Made by a program: the position numbers and the translations under genes
Notes under the pieces: model-generated
Databases searched by the model: none
Seen by the model: the letters and a program-made list of their open reading frames with translations, nothing else
Told to the model about the DNA's origin: nothing
DNA from: Cheiracanthium punctorium
Taxonomy: Eukaryota; Arthropoda; Arachnida; Araneae; Cheiracanthiidae
Direction of reading: 5' to 3'
DNA length: 64,000 nt
Assembly (NCBI GenBank): GCA_038373885.1
Contig: JAWZYV010002500.1
Span: 992,001 to 1,056,000, forward strand
Shown here: in pieces, positions 35,512 through 47,272 of the stretch
Layout of the letters: the number at the start of each line of letters is the position of its first letter
Numbering within the stretch: position 1 is the stretch's first letter

Positions 35512-35697
35512 GACATCCAACACCGGTGGGCAGCTGGAGAAGTAATGTCGAGGATTACCGCAGAATGTCCATCAACGGATCCGTACTGACAATACATTCT
35601 CTTGAAAGGCAGGACCAGTGGTCCCATCATACATGCACTGTTCAGAACACCAATATCGCACCCTCTAAGTCAGTCACAGTCATTATCGAGCTAGTTT
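35512..35697 (+). CDS. Exon: second half of an Ig domain, Sidestep-like
   Basis: The acceptor is TCTCTTTATAG and the donor is GTGAGT at 35698-35703. The exon is phase 1 in and phase 1 out, with 61 complete codons. After the rejoined Gly, the exon reads HPTPVGSWRSN, which has the Ig tryptophan. SINGSVLTIHSLERQDQW and HHTCTVQNTN follow, where the Cys of YxC type is the second cysteine. APSKSVTVIIELV is the final strand. The Tyr usually two residues before the Cys is a His here. Combined with 18281-18391 it gives one complete 99-codon Ig domain. An alternative donor at GTTTGT (35694) would end the exon three bases earlier in the same phase, but GTGAGT is the better match. A signal peptide and transmembrane part are not in the window. 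Confidence 0.85.
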
Positions 35698-35703
35698 GTG
35701 AGT

Positions 35704-36655
35704 ATTTTATCATTTATTCTCGTTCTTTATGTATTTTACATTCTCTCTTCTCTTAAATCATCAATATAGACGAACAACTGGATAGACAGCCCAAATGGCC
35801 TAATGCCAGAAAAGTACGTTTGTTGCCATAGCTCGATTCAAATGTTAGCAATATGGTGGTCAACTTAATCCCCAATTACATGTTACACAACAAGTCATGT
35901 CAAAGAAATTCATTGGATCTGTGGTACGCGTTTTTCAGTTCGTTGCAGAGCCTTGTTGCTTGTAGCTAAAACAAGTGATGGCTAGTTCTGCACTGCTTTT
36001 CAGCGTTGAGCAATCTGTACAGTTGTCCTTTTATATCCATCCTTAAATGCAAATAATAAACTAGCATATTAGCAAATTTCGCTCCTCAAGTGCAACAGCC
36101 GGAGGTCTAAACATTTATGACTTTTAGTTTTACATACGTAGATTGAAGATAATTCACAGTTCACTTATTGCACAGTTTCAAAAATGGACAAATGCAAGAT
36201 TAATCGTTTTCCAGTCTGACGTGAACGTTTTCTCCTTTCTTTTAATACATAGTAGGTATAAAAACAGAAATAGTTGAAAATTCTACTGCACAGATTTTCT
36301 AACGGTAGTAGAATTGTCTATGAAAGTCTACATCTGATTTATCTTTTATAGTTTAACCACTTACCCGTAGAGAGGTTGAGATCAAGATCAAACCTGTCGC
36401 ATATGGGGGCATTTATTTATGGGTAAACAATACAACAGTTACACTTTACTAATGTAACTAGTTTATGTTTATTCAATTATAAAGTCTGTGGTCTTGATCG
36501 ATCAGTTTTTTCAATAGTTTTTCTTGAAAATTAAGTTGACTAAAAGGATTTTTTGTAAACCGTCTGAAACATGGTAATGTTTATGTTATAGCTACTAGAT
36601 GGCCCCCATCACTTCTGTAAGCATAACCGAAATTGCTTATATATGAAACATTTTT
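35704..36655. other. Probable next intron, no features recognised
   Basis: The sequence after the GTGAGT donor has no further Ig-like coding segment that I can see. If the gene continues on this strand, the intron runs at least to the right edge of the window (over 28 kb), or an exon has been missed. Confidence 0.45.
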
Positions 36656-36661
36656 TTTTCC

Positions 36662-36873
36662 CTAATGGCGGACACTTGCATTATAGGCACTGACCACTAC
36701 AACGCAGGATATACTTGTCACTTTATTATGAAGGCACCTAATAAGGGTACTAGAGTCGGCTCCTATGAAGGGATGGACGAAATGACACCCAAGTGTTTGA
36801 CGGGAATCGAACCCGGACCTGCGGTGTGGTAGAATCGTTCTATAGCCACTGCACAACCCGGTCGGCACATATG
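36662..36873 (-). repeat. tRNA-derived SINE
   Basis: On the minus strand the head has GGGTTGTGCAGTGGCTATAG (A box) and GGTCCGGGTTCGATTCCCG (B box, a perfect internal RNA polymerase III promoter match). A unique 130-bp body follows, containing GTCATTTCGTCCATCCC. The B box is much better preserved than in the other SINEs here, so this copy is younger. It does not fold as a complete functional tRNA. Confidence 0.75.
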
Positions 36874-37069
36874 AAACATTATTTCTCAGATTATCAAATG
36901 TATGGTGATGAATAACTCAGTAAAACATATATTTGACTATTCTAAATGATATTTTTTTCATTAAACTCAAAATAAAACTCCAAATATGCTGAGAAAAGCG
37001 ATTCTGAAATTTCTTCTGAGATCTTAGATTCTTAACATTGTATTGCATCAGTATCGATTTCAATTTGAC

Positions 37070-37168
37070 AAAAAGCATTCGAGACCAATATTCCCCTTGA
37101 ATTGTATTTGCTTGCAAGGCATTGATTTAGTCATTAATGTCTGAACTGCAAAGGTCTCGAATGCTTTT
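37070..37168. repeat. Short element with 17-bp perfect inverted repeats
   Basis: AAAAAGCATTCGAGACC near 37071-37087 is exactly complementary to GGTCTCGAATGCTTTTT near 37151-37167. About 65 bp lies between. This could be a tiny MITE, but no target duplication was identified. Confidence 0.55.
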
Positions 37169-38640
37169 TAAAATATTTGAACATTTAAAATTTTTCATTT
37201 CTCTCAAAAGTGAAATATGTATATTTTTCTCAAAAGTTTTCTTAGTTTTGAAGCTTTTATACATTCGCAGTTTATCTTTGCAAGAAAAAATTTTTATTTT
37301 ATGCCTTTTAGGGCTTCACAATAAAAAGCTTCTTCTTTTAAAAATTGTATTTTTACTCAATTTTAATTTTTTGATTTTTAATTACAAATAAAATACAAGT
37401 TTTATATTTTCTTATAATACCTAATTAGTTATTTTTATTAAACTTATTTACTAGTCGAGAGAGATTGTGAGAAATCATCTTACTACTTTTTAAAAGTACG
37501 AGTAATTCAATTAAGGAACGTGAAATAAAATAAAATTCTAATGTAGTATTATTCAAACTACAAATTAACATTTAATTTAATTTGAATGAAATATAAATCA
37601 TGTTGTCTGTAAAGCAAGCTCAAGCATATCACAAGGGAAAACAGTCTTTTTTTGAAATTTCGTCGATCTTGATGCCAACGAATGACTTATTACTGTTTAT
37701 TTATACGAATTTGGTATTACAAACATCCTCGTGCATGATCTGCCATAAAGTTTTCTATCCAAATCAAATTCACCGAGGTTCTATTGCACTTCTCTCTGAA
37801 ACAGCATGAGACTACTTTCATGATGAACTGCTAAACGATGGCGCCCTTTTATGATGTAATCGTCATAAAAATAACTTGAGAAATGCTAAACATACTAATA
37901 TGCCATCTTCTGCTTACTGGAATATTATGGATTCTGTTCCCATTCCGTATGAACTGAAGAGTATTTCATTCTATAATTCTTTCATTCTCCATAAACCAGT
38001 AATAACTTAATTTTCCCAGATATTTACAGTAAAATGTACTGTCAATCCAACTTTGCTGCAATTTTTGCTTAAGAATAGACCTCTTTTCCACCCCACAACT
38101 GGAGCCCTCCCATGAGAAAGCTGTAGCTAAGTCTGTGCTAATTTTCAAAATTACTATATGATTAATTTTTTTTCATATTTATTAGTAGAATAATTTTGTT
38201 AATACTGATCACATAGTGTCGGAAATGGTTGTATAGCTTTTAGTAAATGCATGTTATTTTCAGTCAAATCCGATCATCAAATCTAAAATCCCAATACTTT
38301 GTATATAATCTTCAATAGATTAATTCTGCAAACTCCGGTAAAAGAACTGTTTTTTTTAACTACCTATAATGAAGTTTTGTAGCACCCATCATTTTAGGTA
38401 GTTAATTATTTTTTTAAATGTACATGCATAAAAAAGATCTGTTACGTAATGACTTTTTAATTAAATTAATTGTTCATTGACTTCTTGATGTGTGTAATGT
38501 TACTATTATCCAAAAGATGGCAGCACTTCATAATTTTTTCTAGTTTTTGGAGAGTAGTCCAAAAAAATCAAAACACATTACCAAAAGATAGAATTATATG
38601 AAGTTTCTTATAATTATCATAAAACTTGACCAATACACTA
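37169..38640. other. AT-rich stretch without recognised features
   Basis: Several frames of 60-84 codons occur, rich in Phe, Leu, Lys and Ile as expected for AT-rich random sequence. None has a recognised motif. Confidence 0.45.
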
Positions 38641-38647
38641 TAGAGTC

Positions 38648-38716
38648 CCTCTTCTTCCACCAGGAATTGAACCCCGGTCAAGACCCCGTTATCTTAACCA
38701 CTAGGCCAAATGGGAT
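38648..38716 (-). repeat. tRNA-like SINE head or tRNA pseudogene
   Basis: On the minus strand TTTGGCCTAGTGGTTAAGAT (A box) and GGGGTTCAATTCCTGGTGG (B box) lie at tRNA spacing. The acceptor stem does not pair convincingly, so a working tRNA gene is unlikely. Confidence 0.55.
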
Positions 38717-38959
38717 TTAACAACTCCAAAACTTCTAACTTCGATAAAGTGGAGGTGCCTAGTTTTAAAGCGTTACATGTGGACAGAAAGACGAAATACA
38801 AAACATTAAAAGCTTCTAATTATTATCTTCGGATAAGCTTAAACATTTCTTTCGTTTTAAAGTTGTCTGCTGATTCTTTTTCGAGTTGTTGCGAACTAGC
38901 TTTTAAATTCTCACTCAGTAACCTAATATTCTTGACAGTAAATGCAAACATATAAAAGT

Positions 38960-40076
38960 ACTGTAAAAAGTATAAAAATAATTAAAAGAAGCAATAAATG
39001 ACCATCCTGGCTCTCTTATCATCTTCATAAACAAACTGATCACACAAAAAATTGAAATATTCTTACTTCGTTGTAATATCTAAAATAATAACTTCTTTTA
39101 ATTAAACCAAACTACGCAAATTGCTCATAACTGTTTGGAAAAGGACAAAATGTATTCTTATCCTTTCTATGGAAACGATAATTAGAATTTTAATACGTAC
39201 CATAAAACTACAATCACCATTACAATTAATTCGGAAAATTACGGCATGTTCATCGTGGAAAAAAAATTCTCCATAACACTACTAAAGAGTAAAACTCTTG
39301 ATATTTCATTCTAATGGCTTTTCTCAAAAGTATCTGTTGGAATTAACAAAATTTTTATTACCACGTAAAACTTTCCAATTCGTGTAACTTTACTAAGCCT
39401 AAGTAATGTCAGAAATAATTATTCTTCTCTAATTGACTTAGAGATAAAATTTTAACTCCCGAGCTCAATTCTCAATTCACATTTAAATTGAGTTTCGGTG
39501 ATATTCTTAATTATTCGCTAAAACTTTTATTCTTTGGAGTTTGGTGTTTGATTTGTCTTAAGCCTTAAAGAACTTGATATTTGTTTCAAACTTTTCGGTG
39601 TGTTTCTTCCTTTTATGAAGGGACTTGGTGAAAGTTAATAATGAAGTCACAGATAGTTTTGGAAGTAAATAGAAGAATGAATAGATAGAAATATGGGGTA
39701 CACTCCAATCTAATTCATTGTAGTTCTGTTCTAAATTTAACTTCCAGTCATAATTGCTACAGTTAGTACGATTTCAATATCTCCGTTATTTGAATCAGTC
39801 ATTTGGAAAAATTTGTCCCAACTTTTAGAAATCTAAAAGAACCGTGTGTTACACAAATACCTGGATTCTCAATAATATGTTGGGTTTATTTTATTGGTCA
39901 TTCTTGAAATACAGAGAAACGAATTAGAAAAACCGATTTGCCACGAAACAATATTCTAATAAACGTGATATCCAATTATCCAGGGACACATTGACAATTT
40001 ACTACGGTTTGGTACATTGAAAATATATTAAGTAGGGTAATATTTTAATCGGTATTTCACAAAGCAGGCTCAACTG
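38960..40076. other. AT-rich stretch without recognised features
   Basis: No element ends, RNA genes or coding segments were recognised. Confidence 0.45.
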
Positions 40077-40290
40077 TACACCCTCAAAAAAAAGTATTCG
40101 AGCAAGAGAGAAATTTCCTACGTTGTTTCGTATATTAAAAAATATTTGTCACAGAATATAAATTAGGATATGTATAAATATGATTTTCTATATTTCTATC
40201 AAGTTGTGCGCTTTTCAAAAACTCAATTATTATTCGCAAATCTAAAATATGAAATTTCTCTCTTGCTCGAATACTTTTTTGTAGGGTGTA
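40077..40290. mobile_element. MITE with long TIRs and TA duplication
   Basis: The element is 40079-40288. Left CACCCTC, then AAAGTATTCGAGCAAGAGAG and AAATTTC. Right GAAATTTCTCTCTTGCTCG, then AATACTTTTTTGTAGGGTG. The TIRs are about 40 bp and differ at a few sites near the outer tips. TA lies on both sides. Confidence 0.85.
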
Positions 40291-40443
40291 CATACATTAA
40301 AAATCTATGACTTTAGTCGTTTAGCAAGAAACAACTTTTACCCCTGATAAAAATAAGCATAAGAGTTTCATATTATAAATTAAGTAAGATAAATCTAAAA
40401 ATTAGCGCGTCCATGTTTGTTATTTTAAATGTTTGTTTACTTT

Positions 40444-42463
40444 ATTACTTCCTTGTACGTAGTATAAGGAAGTAATGTGATCCCGAAAAATTTTGGGGGC
40501 CAAATTTCGACATAAAAACCGATTTTGACTACCTCTAAATTGAATTTTAAAAATTTTTTCGATGCATCTCATCGTAGGCTAGCATGCACGATCATATTAA
40601 CGCGTCTGCAACTCATTTTGACCAGTGGCGAGTCTACTGTGGCCAGTTTTTCCATGCCGTCTGTACGTACGTACGTACGTATGTACGTACGTATGTACGT
40701 ACGTACGTACGTACGTATGTATGTAACTCGCATATCTCAAAAACTATTGGTCGTAGAATGTTGAGATTTGATATTTAGGATTGTTCTATGATCTAGTTAT
40801 GCACCTCCCCTTTTGGTGGCAATCGAATGAATAGTTTATGTACAGGACCGCCCAAAAGATTCGAAATACATTACGCTCTATGGGCCCAAATTCATTAAAC
40901 TCGCCTAACTCAAAAGCTATTAGGCGTAGAATGTCGAAACTTCATATTTTGGATAGTTGTAACATCTAGTTGTGCACCTCCCCTTTTGGTTCCATTCGAC
41001 TGGATAGTTTATCTACAGGACTGCCCAAAACATTCGAAATACATTACACTCAATGGGCCGAAATTCATTAAACTCGCATATCTCAAAAACTGTTAGGCGT
41101 TGAATGTTGAAACTTTATATTTAGGATTGTTGTAACATCTAGTTGTGCACCTCCCCTTTCGGTTCCATTCGACTGAATAGTTTATCTACAGGACCGCCCA
41201 AAAGATTCGAAATACATTACGCTCTATGGGCCGAAATTCATCAAAGCGTTTTTTAGAGGTATTGGGCTATTTCAAACGACTCAGAAGTGATATATGCTGT
41301 AAAGAGTTAGAAAATGAATTTCTCTATTAAAAAAAGTGTCTTTATCATTTATAGTTCTGCTACAGGAACACTCAAAAGATTTCCAATACATTACGGTCAA
41401 TAGCAATTTTAGGGGCATTCATCCATTTCAAGCACAATACCGTCCTACCACATAAGTTAGGTAATGGTCCGACCACGGTCACGTGCCTCCCTCAAGAACT
41501 ATGCCAAAAGTCGCCAAGCTTGGCGACTTTTGGTGTACGTGTGTGCATATTTAACTCTCAAATCTCAAAAACTATTATGAAATTTCATATATAAGAATGT
41601 TGTAACATCTAGTTGTGCATCTCGATTTTTGGTTCCAATCTACTGGAGAGTTTATTTACAGGACCACCGAAAAGAATTTCAGTACCTTAATGTCTATGGA
41701 CATCTTCATTATAATACAACTGTAGACAGTCATTGTTTGGTACATTCCCAAAATCTCGCCGTCTGTCCTCGACCTTGGCGAGTTTTGGCGAAATATCGCC
41801 AAATTTGGCGATAGTCAGTCATTTCGTCCATGCCCAAAGTATCGCCATTTGTCATCGTTCTTGGCGCGTTTTGGCGAAATATCGCCAAATTTGGCGATAA
41901 TCTGTCATTGTTTGGTTTATGCTTAAAATCTCGCCAAATGTCGTCGACATTGACGAGTTTCGCCGAAATATCGCCAAATTTGGCGCCAAAAATTATTTCC
42001 TATTTTGTATAACTCTAAAACTTTAACCCGTAGATTTTTTAACTTTGTATTTAGAACTATTGTAATATCTAACTGTTTTCAATATCTTTTTTGACAGCAT
42101 TCGACTGAGAATTTATTTACAGGGTGAGCCAAATGACTTTGAATACATTGAGGTGTATAGATGCATTCAATTTATTGAAGGTCTGTGCTCACTGACTACT
42201 TTGGCTATCCCCAAAATCTCGCTGACTATCTCAAGTTTGTCGGCTTTTGGTGAAATATCGCCAAATAAAGTGTCAGAAGGAAATCTTTCAAATTGAACTC
42301 AGCTTGGCGATATCGAAATATTTGGCTAGAAATTGCTAAACCTTACTATTATTGATATTTTATCTCTTTCTAACAAATAAATTTAGAGGAAGTGCGTCGA
42401 AAATATTTTTGATCTAATGGACGTGCAAGGAAGTCATGTGTTGGACACATCAGATTTTTTCCA
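40444..42463 (+). mobile_element. 2-kb hairpin-ended element, copy B
   Basis: This is a near-identical, inverted copy of 15471-17477, with the same order of parts. ACTTCCTTGTACGTAG hairpin end at 40446; ACGT microsatellite at 40661-40724; array of long units (40735-41680); 90-bp palindromic array (41735-41995); ACGTGCAAGGAAGTC plus the ATGTGTTGGACACAT hairpin at 42421-42452. Differences from copy A are mostly single bases and microsatellite length. Confidence 0.7.
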
Positions 42464-43225
42464 TTTGTGATTTAAACGTTACTAAAAGTTACATTTGTTC
42501 TTCGTCCATTATGTAATATCATACTGAATATACCATTTACTTTCAAAATAGAAGCTTACAATTTCCTTAATTAAAATAGCCTGTAATATCATATCCGTAA
42601 TATTGATTAATTTCCTAGAATGTTAATTAATTAGAATATTCTGTAATATCATATAGAATGTAGGTATTACAGAATTATAACCTACATCGATATAGAAGCT
42701 TACATGTTTGTTGAATTAATTCTCACGTTTCTATTAAATAATGAATAGTAGTGCAAAGCATTAAAACTTTTCCAATTACCTTCCATTTCTCTACTTCTTT
42801 TTTATGTGCCATTTACATAGATTAACAAACAATTTATTAATGAAACAATTTCAACATACATGCTAATGCAAAATTGACTGATAAATTTTTCGTTTCTGCC
42901 GTTCTTTGGATCTTATAATATATGAACCTTATGCGACATAATGAAATATTTAGTAGAAATAATGCTGCTCATAAGCCATGATCACGTGTAAATGTGCTTT
43001 TAAATAAATTTAAATAAAAAGGTGTAGTATTTTAACATTAATATATTTTCTAAATTTTAGCGAATGCTTAAAATCGCAATAAACATTTATTTCATCACAT
43101 TAAGTGCAATATATTTTTGTTATAAAAATCTTCAAATACAAATAAAACATTCTAAATTCGAAAAAGTAATGATCAAAACAATTATGTTTAGTATAATGAT
43201 CATATTTTAACATTCAAACTGCAAG

Positions 43226-43700
43226 TACAGTGACAAAAATTAAGGTTACAAACATAAAAAATTGTATTTTTTGACAAAAAACTGATTTAATGCAAGGGAA
43301 TTCGGTATGCTAATACCTTATGCTGTAAGGCAGTAAATTGTAACACAATATTTACACAGAAGTTTAATGTTGGCTGATATGCAAATAAGAACAACATTGA
43401 TCAAAGTAGGATATATCATAACTCTTTACTGCTTCGTAAATTAAGTGTTATGGCCACCTTCTACAATTATGCAAGCGTAACAGCTATTGTGCCAGTAAAT
43501 TTCCATTCTTCTAAAAGCACCTATTTTAATGCCAAGGTTCTCGAGATTCAATGGTTCTTACTGGAGCATTCCACAAGTGCTCTATGGGACAGCGGTTTGA
43601 AGGTCTCGCTGGCCACACCATACGGTGAATGTCCTCTTTCTCCAGATAATCGACAATTCTCTTACTTTAACTTTGGACATAACTATATTTTTACATAAAT
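43226..43700 (-). pseudogene. Tc1-like element, 3' fragment
   Basis: On the minus strand a C-terminal Tc1 block can be read across frameshifts: a VWPAR-like motif, IEHLWNAP with the catalytic Glu, and LLEEWKF-like. The likely element tip is at 43228 (plus strand TA then CAGTGACAAAAATTAAGG). The N-terminal two-thirds of the transposase is missing. A plus-strand 82-codon frame over it is a shadow. Confidence 0.65.
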
Positions 43701-43718
43701 TACACCCTTCGTATTCTA

Positions 43719-43742
43719 CACACACACACACACACACACACG
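43719..43742. repeat. (CA)n microsatellite
   Basis: About 11 CA units lie directly beyond the Tc1 fragment. Confidence 0.9.
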
Positions 43743-43834
43743 CAATTATTCCTGTTCGGAGAGAATCCTGTTCCTCACCGGCTCCCTTGGCACTGAAATC
43801 TCTCAGATTCTGAATGGAATTTAAAATTAAGATG

Positions 43835-44003
43835 GTTACAAACAGGAGCCGCCCTAAGGTAAGTTGCGGCCCCTGCTAACGTAAAAAAGACGCCCCCTTT
43901 TATGCTCTACTTGTTGTTTGAGTTCGAAATGACGCCCCTTTGAAGCCAACTCCCCGTACGATGCTTATCATGCTTACCGTGTCGGGACGACCCTGGTTAC
44001 AAA
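43835..44003. mobile_element. hAT-type MITE with perfect 8-bp duplication
   Basis: The element is 43843-43995, 153 bp. The ends are CAGGAGCCGCCCTAAGG and the diverged counterpart GTCGGGACGACCCTG. It is flanked on both sides by GTTACAAA. The GC-rich interior contrasts with the flanks. Confidence 0.8.
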
Positions 44004-44639
44004 AATAAGATGGTTTAATGATAAAAACCTATAAAAGTGTACAAATCATTTTCGTCCTACATTAATTCTGAAGAGCTTCTAGATCAAACTCCGTTATCAA
44101 AAAACGGAAAGGAAAGAAAAAAAGTTAGAAATCTGAAACACTTTCAGATTTTAAATATGCACTGAAGAGCTATATGTTAAAAGCGTATCATAATCCGTTC
44201 GTCTACCCTATTTTCTTTCCTTATTCCATTAAGTTGGAAAGTGTATCCTTATTCATGTGTGCGATTAAACAACATTAAAATTGATATTTCTAATATCCTT
44301 TTTCTGTTTTTTATGTAATACAATAGAAATAAAATGGGGAAAAAGATGTGCAGAAAATTGCACAATTCGAACTGAATGGAAGTTTCAAAAGTTTAATTTT
44401 TGTTTGTGTAACACATATTTCGAATTTGTGTGCTTGACCCGAGGTCCGCTTATAAATCCACGTCAGAAGGAAAAACTTATTCAAGTGTATTCATTATTCT
44501 GGCGCAGCAGACGATAAAATGATTTTATTTATTAAAAACTGCGCATTCTATAAGTTTGCACCATCTGTCGACTGCTCTGTAAAATAAAAACTCAATTGTA
44601 TTCTTCTTCTTTTTTTTAGGGGGGGAGTATAAGAGATAA

Positions 44640-44667
44640 GTTTTTATTATTATTATTATTATTATAG
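44640..44667. repeat. (TTA)n microsatellite
   Basis: About eight TTA units in a row. Confidence 0.9.
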
Positions 44668-44689
44668 GGACAGTGGTTTTTTTCGCCCC

Positions 44690-44832
44690 ATAAAAAGTAG
44701 CCTATATGTTAATCCAGGGCTTTAGCTGTCTTTGTTCCAAATTTCACCCAAATACGTCAAACCGTTTAAGCGTGAAAAAGTAATAAACATACATACAAAC
44801 ATTGACATTTATAATATTATTACGAGAACTTA
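44690..44832 (+). repeat. Non-LTR retrotransposon-like 3' tail
   Basis: TTCCAAATTTCACCCAAATA, then GTTTAAGCGTGAAAAAGTAA, ACATACATACAAACATT and TTTATAATATTATTA. This order is familiar from the 3' ends of arthropod LINE and related repeats, where it ends in a short ATT-rich repeat. No reverse transcriptase is present. Confidence 0.5.
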
Positions 44833-45576
44833 CTTACATATTTGATATATTTCTAATATATATTTAATTTTCGTGGACATTCAGTCAAAATAACTCTTCA
44901 ATTTATGGTTCCTTTAAAATTTCAGCGGGTAAAAGAAAAAATATATATTATTACGCATTATTTTATGTAAATTTGTGTAGATTTTCTTGGGGGCGACCTT
45001 TATTTATTTAAATAAATGAAGTCCTTGAGTGCAGTGACATTTGGATATATCAAAGTGAAAAAAAATTCTATACCAATATTTTTTAACAGCTTCAACTCCC
45101 TAATATTTCCACCAAAAGAAATAGGGAAGAGAAAAAAAATATTACAGGAAATTTCTCGCGTCACCCAAATGTCTTTTAAAACAGTGAACCGTTTCACTAG
45201 GCTTGGCAGGTGCGTCAACATATATCAAGCATTAAATTTTCAGTTTAGCTTTTCAATACCATATGCAAGCTTTTAGTTTATAGCTTTCACAGCCTTGCAT
45301 TTTTCAATATTTTAGATTCAGTAAATAACATTTTCCCAGCATTTATTTATTTTTTTAGTGTTCTGTCTCCTTCCTTCTACCATTGAATTTATCTCGTTCA
45401 CATTCTCTCCTCCCTTGCAGCAAAATTTCTGACGCAATAAAAAAGAAAAGGGTGCAAGTGCTGAAAAATGTCTATATGCATGCATTAAATGTTAAGGGGG
45501 AAAAAAAAGATGATATAGTTATTTTATTCTGAGCGGAATAAAATGCACGGGCTATGCAGGATTGAGAGATATTGTA

Positions 45577-46176
45577 TTAACCCTTTGAGGGGCAACCCTT
45601 TCCCAATGCTGAAAAAAGGGTCTCTAGATATCAAATAAGTTTAAGTTAAGTGCATCAAAAATGTATGCAATTTAATAGAGGTGCGAGGAAGTCATTTTGT
45701 GGCTACATGTTTTTCTTATGTTTTGTCTTAACTAGACTGCGGAGAGATAACCCTTTGAGGCGCAACCCTTTCCTGCAACCCTTCCCTTTTTTGACGACAG
45801 CTGGCTGTGCACGAGCACAGCCAGCTGCGTCAAAAAAGGGTCTCCAGATCTGTGGCACGCGATGAACGTTTCAATCGTCCGCCATCTTGCTGGTAGTTAA
45901 GTCGAGCGATGGCAACGGCTGCCCTTTTTTCAGCATTGGGCAATCTATCCAGGTGTTCTCGCATTCTTCCATTTTCAGCAGATGTCAGTGCTGTTAAAAA
46001 TAATCGTGACCATTTTTTTACGGTAAATGGCGTGCTAAAAAGTAAAGGATTCTCGTGGAGCTTTGTCACCCGCAACTATTTTTATAGAAATCAAATCTAT
46101 TCTTCGTGACTGGCAACAGTCAAAACGTCAGAGTTTGGTGTTCCCAGAGCGGGATCACTGCGCGTTAAATGGTTAA
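45577..46176. mobile_element. piggyBac-like foldback MITE, copy 2
   Basis: TTAA then CCCTTTGAGGGGCAACCC at the left; CGCGTTAAATGG then TTAA at the right. The body 45790-46170 matches 11340-11727 closely, including CCGCCATCTTGCTGGTAG and AGTCAAAACGTCAGAG. An insertion at 45628-45750 splits the left part and matches 14205-14335. The left tip sequence is repeated after it (AACCCTTTGAGGCGCAACCC at 45750). Confidence 0.75.
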
Positions 46177-47165
46177 TGAAATTCTGAATAATGGATAGCT
46201 TTTACTGGACGATACGGTCACGTATTTTAATGTCCAGAAAATACAGCTGATGGTGAGAAATGAAGCAATGCGTGTTACATTAGCTTAAAATGATTTCGGC
46301 GAAAATCGCAGTTTAATGTATGATATATAAGTAATAACTTAAGTCCCAAAATCTGTTAATTTGCACGTAGCCTAGCGAATATTCAAAATAACTGATTTAC
46401 TCCCGTTAACGCGCTGATTTAAGAGCTTCCTGCATATTACCTAGCAGTGTAATATAATGGAAGCCATTACTATGTAAAGTTCAAAAGTTTATTTGACTTC
46501 TTTTCCTTTCCCTACTACAAAAATTAAAAATTAATTATAGTTTAATTAATCTTAACCAACCAGGTATTCGTTGGCTGACAAGCTTGTTTGAGATCTTCAG
46601 ATAGGTTCGGTTGTATATATTGCAACAGGATATTATCGAAACATGAAGGAAGGCGCGTGTCCAAGCACATTAAAATTAATATCTAAAACAATACAAGCAT
46701 ATAATGGCAAACACAAATTGCCCTATTTTTTCAAAACTTCGTTATTCAGTTGCCGTTGCTAATAACTGAATTCTTGTATTGTTACGAAAAGCTAGACTAC
46801 AGTTTTCTCGCAAAAAGTGAAAAGTTTGATTTAAAAAATTATGGCGTTTCTTTCTAATAATATTACAGCGAGGAAAATTAGTAAGCATCGTAAAATAATG
46901 CCCCTTTTGTCTAGAATATGTGCTCAATTTTTTTATAAACATTTTATTAGGTATTTAGGTATAGGAACTTGTTTCAAAATATCACACATTCAAATTGGTA
47001 TTTTGAAAAAAAATAATCTTTTCAGATGAACTGGTGCACTACCTGTACCAGAAAAGAATCAGAACCACAGCCCCCCCAACAGAATGCAGCACTTTGACAG
47101 GAATGTCAGAAACTGAACAACTTCTACCTTGAAAAAAACACTCAAATTACTGGTGTTAAACGATA
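46177..47165. other. AT-rich stretch without recognised features
   Basis: No element ends or exon-like segments were recognised. Confidence 0.45.
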
Positions 47166-47272
47166 AAGTAAATAAAAAACTTAGTAAAGCACGCATAAGA
47201 GGTTATAGGTAAGAAGATTCTTCTTACCTATAACCTCTTATGTGTGTTTTTTACAAAGTTTTTTATTTACTT
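47166..47272. repeat. Hairpin palindrome with 50-bp arms
   Basis: AAGTAAATAAAAAACTT, then GCATAAGAGGTTATAGGTAA, GAAG and the reverse complement follow with only a few mismatches and almost no loop. The word CTTCTACCTTG occurs just outside on both sides (47121 and 47269), which might be a target duplication. Confidence 0.75.

Noticed and set aside
38648..38716. Functional tRNA gene
   Set aside because: A and B boxes are present but the acceptor stem does not pair convincingly, so a SINE head or pseudogene is likelier.
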